Origin: Phaeosaccion multiseriatum
Lineage: Eukaryota > Ochrophyta, other classes
Direction: 5' to 3'
DNA: 64,000 nucleotides
NCBI GenBank assembly: GCA_965112735.1
Contig: OZ218963.1
Span: forward strand, 3,224,001 to 3,288,000
The position numbers and the translations under genes are program-made. This document shows positions 44,287 through 54,134 of this stretch, piece after piece. The notes below the pieces were generated by a model, which was not told the origin of the DNA, did no database searches, and worked only from the letters and a program-made list of their open reading frames with translations. The first letter of the stretch is position 1. Each line of letters opens with the position of its first letter.

Positions 44287-45940
44287 CATCATCATCATCC
44301 TCATCATCATCGCTGTCCTCGTCATTCTTGTCCTGAGGCTGCGTGGGAGGGGTCAAGGAAGGCGATCCGGACACGACCCTGGGAGCAACAGCCGCACCCC
44401 TTCCTAAGGTCGGGTTGGACGGGCTCCCCCCGGCCGCTGCCGTAGAACCAACTGCTGCTGTTTCACCTCCGCCCTTTCCCGCTGGGCTTCCCGCTGCTTC
44501 TCCGTCATTGGTTTCCTCTCCGCTGTCTACATCATCATCTTCCGCTCCGTCCTCAACCTCAGCCGCCTGAGTAGCACCGAAATCAATGTCAGCTGCATCT
44601 TCTCCGTCTCCGTCTGCCCCTCCTCCTCTTCCTCCTCCTCCTCCTCCTCTAGGCTTTCTCTCCTCTCTGCCGTCAGCGTTCTCATCTCCACCTCCCCCTT
44701 CATTTTTTGTCTCCTCTTTGTCTTCGGCGAGAGCGGTGGGATGTTCTCTCGGCGCAGCCTGCTCCCCAGCACCAAGGTTGGGTCCGGTTGTGCCAAAACT
44801 GTGGGAGGCTTGAGGCTTGGCGTCCTGATCCTCATCCTCATTCATGACCCCTTCATCGGAGTCCGGATCCTGCAAAGTCGCCGCGGTGTCCTCAAATCTG
44901 GCCTGGTCAACCTCTTGTTGAGCCAGCAAGTCCTCCCTCTCTCCCCCCTCATCTCCAGCCCGACGAGCGCTCTGGGCCGCGTGCTCTGTGTCCTCATGGA
45001 TCCCTCCTGCACCGCCCCCCCCAGCGAGCTCAGCCACCGACGCTGCTTCTCCTCCTCCCGCCTGAGCTGCTGCTCCCATCTGCTGAACTCCATCTTCTCC
45101 CTCTCCCTTCTCCTTCGGCACCTCCATCTCAGCAGCAGCACTGCCCGTCGCCTTCTCCTTGTCCCCGCCAGCCGCCTCTGTGTCGGCCGGAGCGACGCTT
45201 TCCTCATCCTTGGCTGTTTCTGTCGTTTCTTTTGTAACCACTTCTTCCACCGCCCCTTCTATTCCGGTGAGTTCGACTGGATCCACTGCCTGAGTGTCTT
45301 GGTCATAGTTAAAGTCACCGTCCGCGCCACCTTCCTCATCGTCAGGAGGAGGCGCTCCAATGCACACGGAAGCCCTCACGTTTCCGAACGCAAGAACGTC
45401 CTCGTCCGCCAGAGGAGTCGTCGTGGTTGGGCTGATGTGTTTGTTGTTTCTGCGCGACGTAGGAGAAGAGGTCGGTAGCGTTTCAGTCTCCCTTATAAAA
45501 AAAAGAAGTACTAAGTGATGGCCAAAGACAACCATTCCCTTCGTACCGAATAATTTTAGTTCCATTTGAGCTTGAAAGGTCTCGAACGGTAATTACGGTG
45601 ATACCTGCTCCCCCAGGAAGGCTGTAGGCATCGATCTGAGCATGGCTCCCGGAGACGCTCGGGTCGGAAATGTGGATCGTCGATTCCGGGTTTCTCCCGA
45701 TGGTTGTCAGGCCTGTGGCAAGGGAGATGGACAGAGTCAGAGTCTGACGATGCCACGCAAGTTCCTTTTTTTTCTCTTACCCTTCTTCAGAAGGTACTTG
45801 CTTTTCCTGCCTTCCTGTTCAATCATCAACACCCCAACCGGCGCTGCTTCTGCTGCGGCTGTAGATCCTGCTTCATCCTCAGACCCGTCCTCCTCCCAGT
45901 CATTCACTTCCAACGCCTGCGTAGCTGCAGAGAAGTCCAT
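40999..45940 (-). CDS. FHA - acidic linker - BRCT protein, MDC1-like architecture
   Basis: Six exons: 45940-45781, 45712-45547, 45491-42467, 42194-41790, 41607-41476, 41181-40999, phases consistent, about 1356 aa from MDFSAATQALEVNDW. Residues about 46-150 are an FHA domain (TTIGRNPESTIHISDPSVSG, SHAQIDA, RDLSSSNGTKI, then LADEDVLAFGNV); FHA domains bind phosphothreonine. Residues about 160-1110 are one 3-kb exon of Glu/Asp/Lys/Ala-rich disordered sequence. Residues about 1118-1215 are a BRCT domain (VCFTGVKPQKREHAALKRIG, TATHLIAGG, VDVNWLHESAKAGKALEGG). A degenerate second BRCT follows (GVGVLVDPSIMG, EMKMVVESAGGKWLLP, SFLFISHPD). Its spacing and order resemble metazoan MDC1, the gamma-H2AX reader, more than NBS1 (FHA-BRCT-BRCT adjacent). 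Start 46066 is an alternative in-frame choice. Long antisense frames in the repeat-rich exon are shadows. Confidence 0.78.
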
Positions 45941-46075
45941 CGTGGGGGTTTTGGGTTTTTTTGAGTTGTTTTTTGGATTGCGTATCACCAACACGTCTCC
46001 GTGCACTTTCCCGTGCCCCTTTCCTGCGTTCCTGCTACGCATCCCATTGCTTTGAAGCAAGACCAAGTTCGTCCT
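45941..46075. promoter_or_regulatory. Divergent promoter interval, FHA-BRCT / fibrillin gene
   Basis: 135 bp between ATG 45940 (-) and ATG 46076 (+). A T-rich stretch at 45948-45980 is the only feature. Confidence 0.45.
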
Positions 46076-47547
46076 ATGTCGGGAATCAGTCTGGCGAGCG
46101 AAAAGGTGGCCCTACTCGTCCTCCTGCTACTGAACCTCGCACAGCTCTGCTTGTCTTTCGTGTCGCACCGTGGGCGGCCATTCCCATTGATAAATGTAAG
46201 AGAGCAGCAGCGGAGAACGTGTTTGGAGAGAGGGAGGGCTTCAAGCAAAACATGGGCAAAGAGAAAGAAGCTGACGAAGGGGGGGTCACCGTCACCAGAC
46301 GACGACGAAGGCTACTTGAAGCTGGGCAAGTTGGCGGGCAAGGAGAGTCTCAAGGCGGCGAAAGTTCTGGTGGAGGGGCTGGTAGAACAAGTAAGTATGG
46401 ATGGATCACCACCTGCAGGAGGGGGAGGGGGAGGGGAAAGGCGGCGGGGAGGAGGTCTTGCTGGTAAGAGCACCGTCGCAACTGGGTCAGAGGCAGCGCG
46501 AAGGTTGACCGGTGCGGTTCGTCTATGCACATCACTGGAGTAGTATTACAGCTTCACCATCTCCTCACCACGGCGCACATGCTGTCCTGTCCGGTACCGG
46601 CTTTTAGGTCTCGCCCGACAGCAAGCGGGATATGGGAGCCATCTCAGAGAGCTTTGCGCAGTTGCGGAGGCTAGCGGATGATTTCCGCCCCGTCACATCA
46701 ACCTATCTGCAGGCCGACTGGAGGGTTGTGTTCGTAAACGAGGACGACGCATTGTCTGCGGTGGGAACAGGGCTCCACAAACTTCCCCTGATCAGGATGG
46801 AGGAAATGTTCATGACCTTTCGAACGTCCCCCACTGGAGGAAAGGATCAGGTGGAGACTACGGAAATCATGCGGGTACTTGGTGAGTCCTTTTTGGTGTG
46901 CCTGCTCAGTTTGCATACGGCATGCGAAAAGGGATACTTCCCCCCCATCCTGTTGGTGCCTTCCCCCGCCATCTCTCACGCCCTCTCGCCCCCCCCGCCA
47001 CCCTTTGCCACGTAAAGAAACACATTCATGGACTCAAGCCCTTACTGTTTCACACCCCTACCCCATCCTACCTCGCCCCTTCCCCTTTCCTCAATACCAG
47101 GTCCGTTCCCGAATCTGCGCAACAAGCTCAGCGGAGACTACTCGGTGTCGGCGCCTACCACGCTGAAGCTGACGTACGACTCCCTCATAGACGGTACGGG
47201 GAAGACAACGTCAGGGGCCAAGAGCACTCGACGCGTCAAGGTAGAGGTACTCTTTGCAGGTAAGGCAGCACGAGAGGAGAGCGGATGAGCCCGAAGCTTG
47301 GATGTATATGTAGCCCCAGGGAATAACTCCATTTAGTTGTCTTCATTATATTCCAATTGCCGTCCTGCTGGCATCGACATGCAAGACCTTAACTCCCCCT
47401 GCTCATCCCGTGTGTGTGACACGTGGCATGCCCCATCCAGGCAAGGATTACCTCGTGCTTTTAGCGGAAGAGGATAAGCAGCTCTTGCTCAAGAGAGAGA
47501 TCGATATGGAAGCAGTCATGCAGTCTCTCCGAGTGGCAGAAACTTAA
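46076..47547 (+). CDS. Plastid lipid-associated protein (PAP/fibrillin family)
   Basis: Four exons: 46076-46390, 46608-46881, 47101-47259, 47441-47547, phases consistent, about 284 aa. The N-terminus (MSGISLASEKVALLVLLLLN) is a signal peptide, with Phe after LCLS (FVSHRGRPF), then a basic transit stretch, giving plastid targeting of heterokont type. The body matches the PAP_fibrillin fold: an opening helix (LRRLADDFRPVTSTYLQADW), VVFVNEDDALSAVGTGLHKL for the W..(Y/F)T segment, a middle KLSGDYSVSAPTTLKLTYDS, and the C-terminal GKDYLVLLAEEDKQLLLKR strand pair. Fibrillins bind lipids at thylakoids and plastoglobules. The subgroup cannot be assigned. The GTGL and LPL segments are as in the family; the match is moderate. 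Confidence 0.72.
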
Positions 47548-47592
47548 TTCCAAGATCACACCTTCCCTCTCCCTCTCCTCCTCTTCCTCCTC

Positions 47593-47797
47593 TCGACCCT
47601 GGACAAGATTACGGTGTGCGCCGGCCATAATCAGTAATCAGGCCAGCTGGTGCCATAATCAGGGCGACTGGCGCCGGTCATATTCAGTAATCAGGCCGGC
47701 TGGTCACGGGCTGTAATCAGTAGTCAGGCCGGCTGGCGCCATAATCTGTATCAGGCCGGCTGCGCCGTCCCTCTCAGGTAATCTTGTCCAGGGTCGA
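47593..47797. mobile_element. Hairpin minisatellite element, copy 2 (MITE-like)
   Basis: Perfect 20-bp inverted ends: TCGACCCTGGACAAGATTAC at 47593-47612 and its complement at 47778-47797. Direct repeat CTCCTC on both sides (47587-47592 and 47798-47803), although the surroundings are CT-rich. The core is the same AATCAGTAATCAGGCCGGCT / GGCGCCGGYCAT minisatellite as copy 1, with about five units, some truncated. It begins 45 bp after the fibrillin stop. Confidence 0.82.
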
Positions 47798-47803
47798 CTC
47801 CTC

Positions 47804-48011
47804 TATTCCCTCCCCCCCCCTTCTCCTTCCTCCTTCACTCGAGGTACAACTTACGCTCAGTAAACGAATGTTGTTTTACCCATCCATGCCCAATCGCTCG
47901 GGGGAATGTAGAATCACCTTAAATTGAAAGTGTGTGTGGTGTGTGTGTGTGAGAGAGAGAGAGACAGACGACATGGATCAGGAGGGGGACTTCATAGGAT
48001 CATGGACGGGT
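47804..48011. other. Spacer between two hairpin elements
   Basis: Contains (GT)n and (GA)n runs at 47933-47965. No gene seen. Confidence 0.5.
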
Positions 48012-48017
48012 GGATGT

Positions 48018-48367
48018 TCGGCTCCAGGCGAGGTTTCTCTGGCCCCCGATAAGCAGAAGCCAGAGGCGGCCTGCGGCCGAAAGCAAGAAGCCAGGGGCTG
48101 GGCCTGTGGCTTCAGAAGCCAGCAGGACAGTAGCGACCCCCCCTCCCCCTTTCCCAGACTGAGAAGCCAGAAGCCAGCGCTTGCCTGCGGCCAGAAGCCC
48201 GAAGCCAGGAGGGGGCACTATGAGGAGCCAGAGAAACCTGCTGGTGTGGTGCACCTGTCGGCCCCTGACAAAGTTGACCCCCAGGTTCCAGGTTCTGGCC
48301 GGCGCCAGGCCCAGGTTCTGGCCTGGGTCGCCTCAGAACCTTGTCAGGGGCCGATGCCTGGAGCCGA
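48018..48367. mobile_element. Hairpin element, copy 4, divergent core
   Basis: Inverted ends of 12 bp: TCGGCTCCAGGC at 48018-48029 and GCCTGGAGCCGA at 48356-48367. Perfect direct repeat GGATGT flanks both sides (48012-48017 and 48368-48373). The core differs from copies 1-3: it is built from GAAGCCAG-containing units and a GC-rich inverted segment near 48270-48340 (CCAGGTTCTGGCC repeated). The 148-codon open frame across it is a repeat artefact. The shared TCGGCYC start and 6-bp duplication place it with copies 1-3. Confidence 0.72.
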
Positions 48368-48373
48368 GGATGT

Positions 48374-48740
48374 TTCATGATGAGGGTGTGTGCATGCAAT
48401 GCTATTACACCCTTAAGTGCCATCTATGGTTGTCTAAGAGAAATAACTTAGCCCTCGTGGTCGTATCCCTCCGACTCGTCAGTTCTCCCCATCTGCACAA
48501 AGTTGATGCCAGCCAGGATCCTGTGTCGGATCGATCGTTCGTGTCGGGCCCGCTGGAGCGCGACGGCCAATCGCCGCCGAAAACGCAAACAGTGGCAATG
48601 TGCAATGTGGAGCCCTGTGATTTTGGAGCACCAACGCGCCTCCTTGTTTTCCCTCGATTTCTCGGGCTCCTACGTGGCCATTGTTTTCTCTCCCCTTCCA
48701 CTCCTTTTCTGTTTGTAGCAGCAGGAAAGAGAGAGGCAAC
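48374..48740. other. Upstream region of the mitochondrial carrier gene
   Basis: Should hold the promoter and 5' UTR of the carrier gene. No coding evidence or repeat found. Confidence 0.45.
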
Positions 48741-50204
48741 ATGACTACTATAGTGAAAGACTCAATCGCGAGCAGGTTCGTTGTTTCTTCTTTTGTTTGG
48801 ATAAGATTGCAGGGTGCAATTCAAACCTGCTTGCTCATCTCCCTTTCCTTTTCTCCTGGCCTGTTCCTCTCCCACACAGCGTTGGCACAGCGATGTGCGT
48901 GTATACAGGACAGCCTCTCGATACTGTCAAGGTACGCACGTACCGCCACGCCGCGCTACCACTTGCCTCTCATCTTTGCCCCGAGAAATTTCCCGGCCCT
49001 TTCCAACCTCCCGCGATACCGCAAAACCTCCCCCATTTGCTGCTGCTCCTGCTACTCCTGTCTGACAGGTTCGGATGCAGGCGCGGCCAAACGACTTCGT
49101 CTCACCATGGCAGTGCCTCACCAAGACCGCGAGGGGGGAGGGCACAGCCGCCCTTTGGAAGGGCTCAACACCTGCGCTCTCGGGAGCCATCTTTGAGAAC
49201 ATCGGCGCCTTTTGTATCAATCGGGAGCTGAAGCGAAGGTATCCCACTATAAACCAACCAGGAGAATATCAGTCCCTCAGCCAGCCCTTCGCACTCGGGG
49301 TAAGTCCGTGTGTGTCTGCGCTCCGTGTCGGGCCGGTGGTTGACGATGCTGGCTCCTCTTCTCCATCTTTCGTTTGCTCCTTCTACACAGGCCATCACAG
49401 GACTGTGCTCGAGCTTTCTGGCCTGCCCGCCCGACGTTATCAAATGCCGCACTCAGGTACTGGATGCAGTGGAGACACACTACTGCTTTTGGCTTTCCCT
49501 TCACCCTTCTCCCTCTGCCTCCTCCTCCTCCTCCTCCTCCTCCTCCTCCTCCTCCTCCTCCTCCTCCTTCTCCTTCTCCTTCTCCTTCTCCTTCTCCTCC
49601 TCCTCGTCCTCCTCCTTCTCCTCCTCCACACCAAAAGATCACACACGGTAGCCGCTCGAGTGCGCTGCTCGTCTGTCGAGAGCTCCTAAAGAGCAAGGGG
49701 CCTGCTGGCTTGTTCACAGGAATAGGCGCCCAGGCGGTACGCGACACGATCTTTTACACCTTCTTCTTCGGCGTCTATGACATAGGCGTGGCGTATATGA
49801 AGAGAATCATACCGCCAGAGAAGCAAACGCGCACCACCGACTATTTAACGTACATCATGGCGGGCGGGACGGCAGGTGAGCAAATAAGAGTCACTCCCTT
49901 CTTGAAGTCTCGTTGTGAATGGAGCAAGTGACGAAACGTGTGGTGGCGTTGTGTACCTTCTGTCTGCTCATCCCCAGGCGTATTCGGATGGTCCACAAGT
50001 ATGCCCTTTGATGTGGCAAAGTCCATCATCCAGACGGCGGAAACCCCCAAATCGCTGGGGGCGACGCTCAAGCAAGTATATGGGGCCAAGGGATGGCGCG
50101 GACTCTACGTGGGGGTCGAGGCCGCTTGCTATAGAGCCTTCCCTTCCAATGCGGCCCTATTCCTCGGATACGAAATCTGCAGACAGCAGCTTGATTTTTT
50201 ATGA
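48741..50204 (+). CDS. Mitochondrial carrier family (SLC25) transporter
   Basis: Six exons: 48741-48775, 48880-48931, 49069-49299, 49391-49456, 49638-49875, 49978-50204, phases consistent, 282 aa, the normal family length. Three repeats each carry the carrier signature. Repeat 1: QPLDTVKVRMQ, then ALWKGSTPALSG. Repeat 2: CPPDVIKCRTQ, then GLFTGIGAQAVRD. Repeat 3: MPFDVAKSIIQ, then GLYVGVEAACYRAFPSNAA. Six membrane helices are expected in the inner mitochondrial membrane. Repeat 1's GQPLDTVKVRMQ with C-terminal RAFPSNAA resembles the ornithine/carnitine/basic amino acid subgroup (SLC25A15/20/29/45), but I do not assign a substrate. The intron before exon 5 carries a (TCC)n array. Confidence 0.9.
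49518..49627. repeat. (TCC)n/(TTC)n microsatellite in carrier intron
   Basis: About 110 bp of TCC/TTC units run directly into the acceptor of exon 49638-49875. Confidence 0.95.
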
Positions 50205-50621
50205 CCATGGCCTCACAGCGCAGCGGAGCAGCGGCTGACGCATGCGTAGGTGGACGGATGGAACAGTCGACTCTCTCTCTCGTAAGGTTGTTCTTGGACT
50301 GAAAAAGATGCCTCCCGACTTTCCCCCAAGCAAGAACAAACATAGGTTGTTCACGTTAACAGCTGGTCTTGCCTTTCTTTCTTTTAATGCTTCAGTTAGG
50401 AGAAAATCAAGTCAAGAGGGTGGGCGAGGTAGGCGGTGTCTCCTTGTCCCCTCAGGCATAACCACAGACGGTGTGTGGAAAAAATCAAGAGTCTCGAACA
50501 CACATTTAACCCATCTCTTAACAATCCTTGGAGTACTCCTACCATAACACGGAGCAAAGCTTGCTATTCGCGCCCTGTTTGTCTCCGCCATCGCGTCCTT
50601 TTGTTCGTCCACACCACGAGT
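50205..50621. other. Convergent intergenic region
   Basis: 417 bp between the stops of the carrier (+) and the plastid Rossmann-like gene (-). No gene seen. Confidence 0.55.
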
Positions 50622-53216
50622 TTATTCTTTTCGTCTCCTCGCGGAGCCCGCCCGCCTCCCCCGGCCTTTCCGTACCGGAGCATCTGCAGCAGCAGCAGCA
50701 GCAGGAGGAGGAGGAGCAACAGCTTCGTCGTCTCCCTTCCCGCCCACAGCAGGGGGATTGGGTGCGGCAGCAACGGCGGTGACAGGGGCAGAAGGGGTAG
50801 CTGCGGCCGCCTGGTTTGCCTGTAACGCTGCCGCGCCGACCCTCTTCACAAAGCCCTTGCGGTAGGCCATTGAGTTGACTCCCTCCAGCAGAATTTGGAT
50901 CAACTCCTCCTCGCCAGCCAGCGGTCTGATGAACACAATTCAATAAAAAAGTAATTGGGGACGGGAAAGGAAGGAAGGGTGTGGTGATGAGGTAAAAGAT
51001 AGGAGAGAGAGAGGGTGGGGGGGGCTGACAAGATAGAAGAGAGAGTGCCAAGGGACACGAGAAGGGTGGGGGAGCTCCTCAGCCCGCTCGTCATCATCCC
51101 CCCCTCGACGGAGCATACACCCCTACTCATACAGCGACAAGCGTACCGAGGCAAAGGCTCTCCACGTCCGTCCTCTCGACTGACGACAAGCTGCGGCGTG
51201 GGATCCTTGCTGCCGGTGCCGTTCTCCATGAGTTCCATCTTGAGCTGGCCCGTCGTGATGACGGAAAGGTCCGAGTCAAGGGACTCCCACGGCAGGCGCA
51301 CGACGTGCAAGCCTTCCTTGGCCGTTTGCACCGGCTGCACGCCGATGGGGCGCTCTCCGGACCTGGCCAGGGTAATGCTGACGCTGCGAAGAGCGTTTGG
51401 GCCCCACGTGCTGACGAGCCACTGGGCCATCTCCTTCCCTTTGGGCATGGCCTCGAAGTCCATTCTCAGCACCTGTGGAGGACACACACAAGAGTCACAA
51501 CAAGGGAGAGACAAGGAAGAGGCACGTGCGGGGAGGGGGGTTGGTGGGTGAGAATCGATAAAGCAGGCACTCCGCGAGTGAAGCGCTAATCACAACTCAG
51601 ACACAATTTCTTGCATTGAAGTGCCCGAGACAGTTCCTTGCATTGATATGTCCGGGCTTTCGTTTCTCCCCAACCAATGGGTGCGTGTGCTTATTTCAAA
51701 TACTCTTCTCTGTCTCGTTCTGTCTCTTCCTCCCGCTTTTCTCAGGGCTGGACTTGGTCATCGCGCAACACTACTTACCCTGACCCCGTCCGTGTCATCG
51801 AGCCGATTGAGCTCCTGCTTCCACTCCTCCTCTGTCGGAGGGACCTGGTGGAGAAAAGGAGGGGATGAAGTGAAGTGAGGTGACGCGATGAGAACTGCAC
51901 TCCTCTTGCCTGCCACCAAGGGAAGAGGGTACGAAGCAAAAGGGGAAGAGTTCGTTCGGTTCTCTGTTGTACCTTGGACTCGACGCTAACCACGCTGAAC
52001 TCGACGTTGCGTGTCCTCTCCTCCCCCTCCAGCACTCGGCCCACTACCTCGGCCACCGACGACCGTTGGCTCTTGGAGTTCTGCAAGTGGGAAGGAGGAG
52101 GAGGAGGAGGAGGAGGATGAGAGAGGTCTGGACTCAGCAGCCGTTCGCCATGCTTCCAGACAAACCAAATCCACCCCGCAAAAACTTGACGCCATCATGG
52201 GGTAAGCCAAGAAACCACCACGTCGGCAGAATGGAAAGCTTACAACATGTCACGTCCCAAGCCGCACAGCGCACCTGCATAGCCGTGAGGAGTGTCCCCT
52301 GGCCCAGGAGTACGCCCTGCCTGCTCCAACTGTCGTCGAGTTTGGGCTCCGCCTTGGGGCCCGTAACGAAGGGCAGTGGCCGAGGCTGCCCGGCATCTTC
52401 GCCAAAGAGCTCACCGCAGTGCACCACCACTTGAGTCGCACTCTCCACGTCTCTCACTGCGCTAAGAGAGGGCTCTAGCTTGCCTGAGGGAGGCGACACG
52501 AGGCATCAGGTCAGGGGCTGCTGTAAGCTTGTTTGGGCCTAGAGAAGAGATGTGACGAGGGGGGGGGGCGGGCAGGGTAAAAGGTCACAGCTGCAGGACC
52601 CACAAAGACCACAGGAGTAACCGCTAAATTCCTCCAACATTATGCATATGCGCACTCTGTTGTTCTTCGTCCTCACTTACCCAGCCCGAGGAACCCTGTA
52701 CTGCCCCTAACGTCATTGCCAGACTCAATGTGCATCAAGTACCGAACGGATGACGGAAGGTTGGCCACAACGTTGTGGACCAGATCGGCGGGAGGCAGCT
52801 CGTCCTCCTCTGTTGGGGAGAAGGGCACAACCATAGGGCGCAGGGAGAGGGGCAGGGTGTGAGTGCTTGAACCGTAGGCGTTGGTGTAAGAGCTTTGGGA
52901 TACTCAACAGCCTTGGGTTTAGGTCGATAGGAAGCAAGAAAGCGAGCACGAGTAGTGAGTGAAGGTGTGTTCGGCCCTGGACATGACTATGACATGCGCC
53001 GACCATAATCAGTAATCAGGCCTGGGAAAGGAAAATCAGGCTGGCTGGAGCCGGCCATAATAAAAAATCAGGCCGGCTGACGCCGGCCAAAATCAATAAC
53101 CAGGCCGGCTAGAACCGGCCATAATCAATAATCAGGCCTGGCTCAGCCATAATCAATAACCAGGGCGGCTGGCGCCGGCCATAATCAATAATCAGATAAT
53201 CATGTCCGGGGCCAAG

Positions 53217-53291
<75 letters not shown>

Positions 53292-53874
53292 TGCTTGGAT
53301 GGGGGCGCTGCTTCGCCACCGCATCGAGACATGTCTTATCACCAGGTGGAAGACGGAGTGAACCATATTAGTTAGGGGACTCCCAAATGCTGTATGTCCT
53401 GCAAAAGGACCTTTGTTTTTGCGCAGGGACGCAACGCCTCAAACAGAGAGACGTGAGCCTTCCCCTTCACTGCCCTCATCCCATTCTAAGTCCCTCACCT
53501 CCCACGTTGCCGGGGTCACGGCTGACGATGACGACCTTGGCCCCCTCAATCGCGCTTCCCGACGCGTCCTCCACCATCTCCACCTTCCTGCCTTTCCCCT
53601 TCTCCTGCAGTTTCTGGGCAATCACGCCCGCCAGTCCTCGCCGGGGACCCACCACCACCACCTTGTCCGAGCCTGCGGCCCCAGCCAGTGCCATTGTCGT
53701 CATGCTCCTGCTGCTGTGACTAGGACTACTCCTGCTGCAGCTGCTCCTGCTGCTGGCGAGCCCTGCTCGCCGGACTACAGTTCCCATGTGGAAAGCTTGA
53801 ATCTCCTGGCCATTCCATAAACATACTACCGCTACTGCTGCCGCTGTAGCCGCGCAAGAGCTCAGGCGATGCAT
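50622..53874 (-). CDS. Plastid-targeted protein with Rossmann-like N-terminal segment, function unknown
   Basis: Seven exons: 53874-53499, 52809-52681, 52483-52275, 52080-51973, 51844-51779, 51472-51147, 50925-50622, phases consistent, about 505 aa. The N-terminus (MHRLSSCAATAAAVAVVCLW) is a signal peptide, then IQA before FHMG, fitting a heterokont plastid signal. A strand-turn-helix KVVVVGPRRGLAGVIAQKL and later GAKVVIVSRDPGN resemble the start of an NAD(P)-binding or atypical SDR fold, but GPRRGLAG is not the classic GxGxxG. Later segments (VVVHCGELFG, SVITTGQLKMELMENG, MAQWLVSTWGPNALRSV) are not recognised. The C-terminus is an Ala/Pro-rich then basic tail (RKGRGRRAGSARRRKE). It may be a heterokont-specific photosynthesis or assembly factor; that is speculation. 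The first intron hosts hairpin element copy 3. Confidence 0.72.
52971..53214. mobile_element. Hairpin minisatellite element, copy 3, inside an intron
   Basis: Left end TCGGCCCTGGACATGACTAT (52971-52990) pairs imperfectly (three mismatches) with ATAATCATGTCCGGGGCCAA ending about 53214. The core is the AATCAGTAATCAGGCCGGCT-type minisatellite, more degraded than in copies 1 and 2. No clean target duplication: GTGTGT precedes the left end and a long (GT)n follows the right end. It lies in the first intron of the plastid Rossmann-like gene. Confidence 0.75.
53219..53288. repeat. (GT)n microsatellite
   Basis: About 34 GT units directly abutting the right end of hairpin element copy 3. Confidence 0.95.
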
Positions 53875-54134
53875 GCGGAAAGGTAAATGTGGGGGGGAGA
53901 GGGAGGCAAATTTCAGTTTCATGGCACCTATCGGTATTAATACAACAAAAACAATTGGGCGGGCGCTGCTATCCGCTATCGGCCGGAGCGCGCTATCGAG
54001 AATGTGGGCATTGTTTCAGGGGTCCACAACTACTTTTTTATATTTAGCAAACAAATGAGGAGGGGATGTGTGGTAAGAGAAGGGAGTATAGACAAGGGCG
54101 GAGAAGGAGAGTGAGTGGAGTTCCTCGCTCGCCC
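53875..54134. other. Short spacer, plastid gene promoter / CK2 3' flank
   Basis: 260 bp between the CK2 stop (54135, -) and the ATG of the plastid protein (53874, -), which must hold the 3' end of one and the promoter of the other. Confidence 0.55.

Noticed and set aside
42205-44570. Long plus-strand frames opposite the FHA-BRCT gene
   Set aside because: They are antisense shadows of acidic codon repeats (Ser/Pro/Leu-rich); the minus-strand frame is continuous with FHA and BRCT exons.
45601-45620. Intron donor GTATCA after GGGAGCAG in the FHA exon
   Set aside because: Reading straight through gives RDLSSSNGTKI, the required FHA strand pair, so there is no intron.
47934-48380. 148-codon frame MWCVCVRERETDD... 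with repeated Gln-Lys-Pro-Glu-Ala units
   Set aside because: It spans hairpin element copy 4 and its GAAGCCAG repeats, including both inverted ends; no splice context or family.
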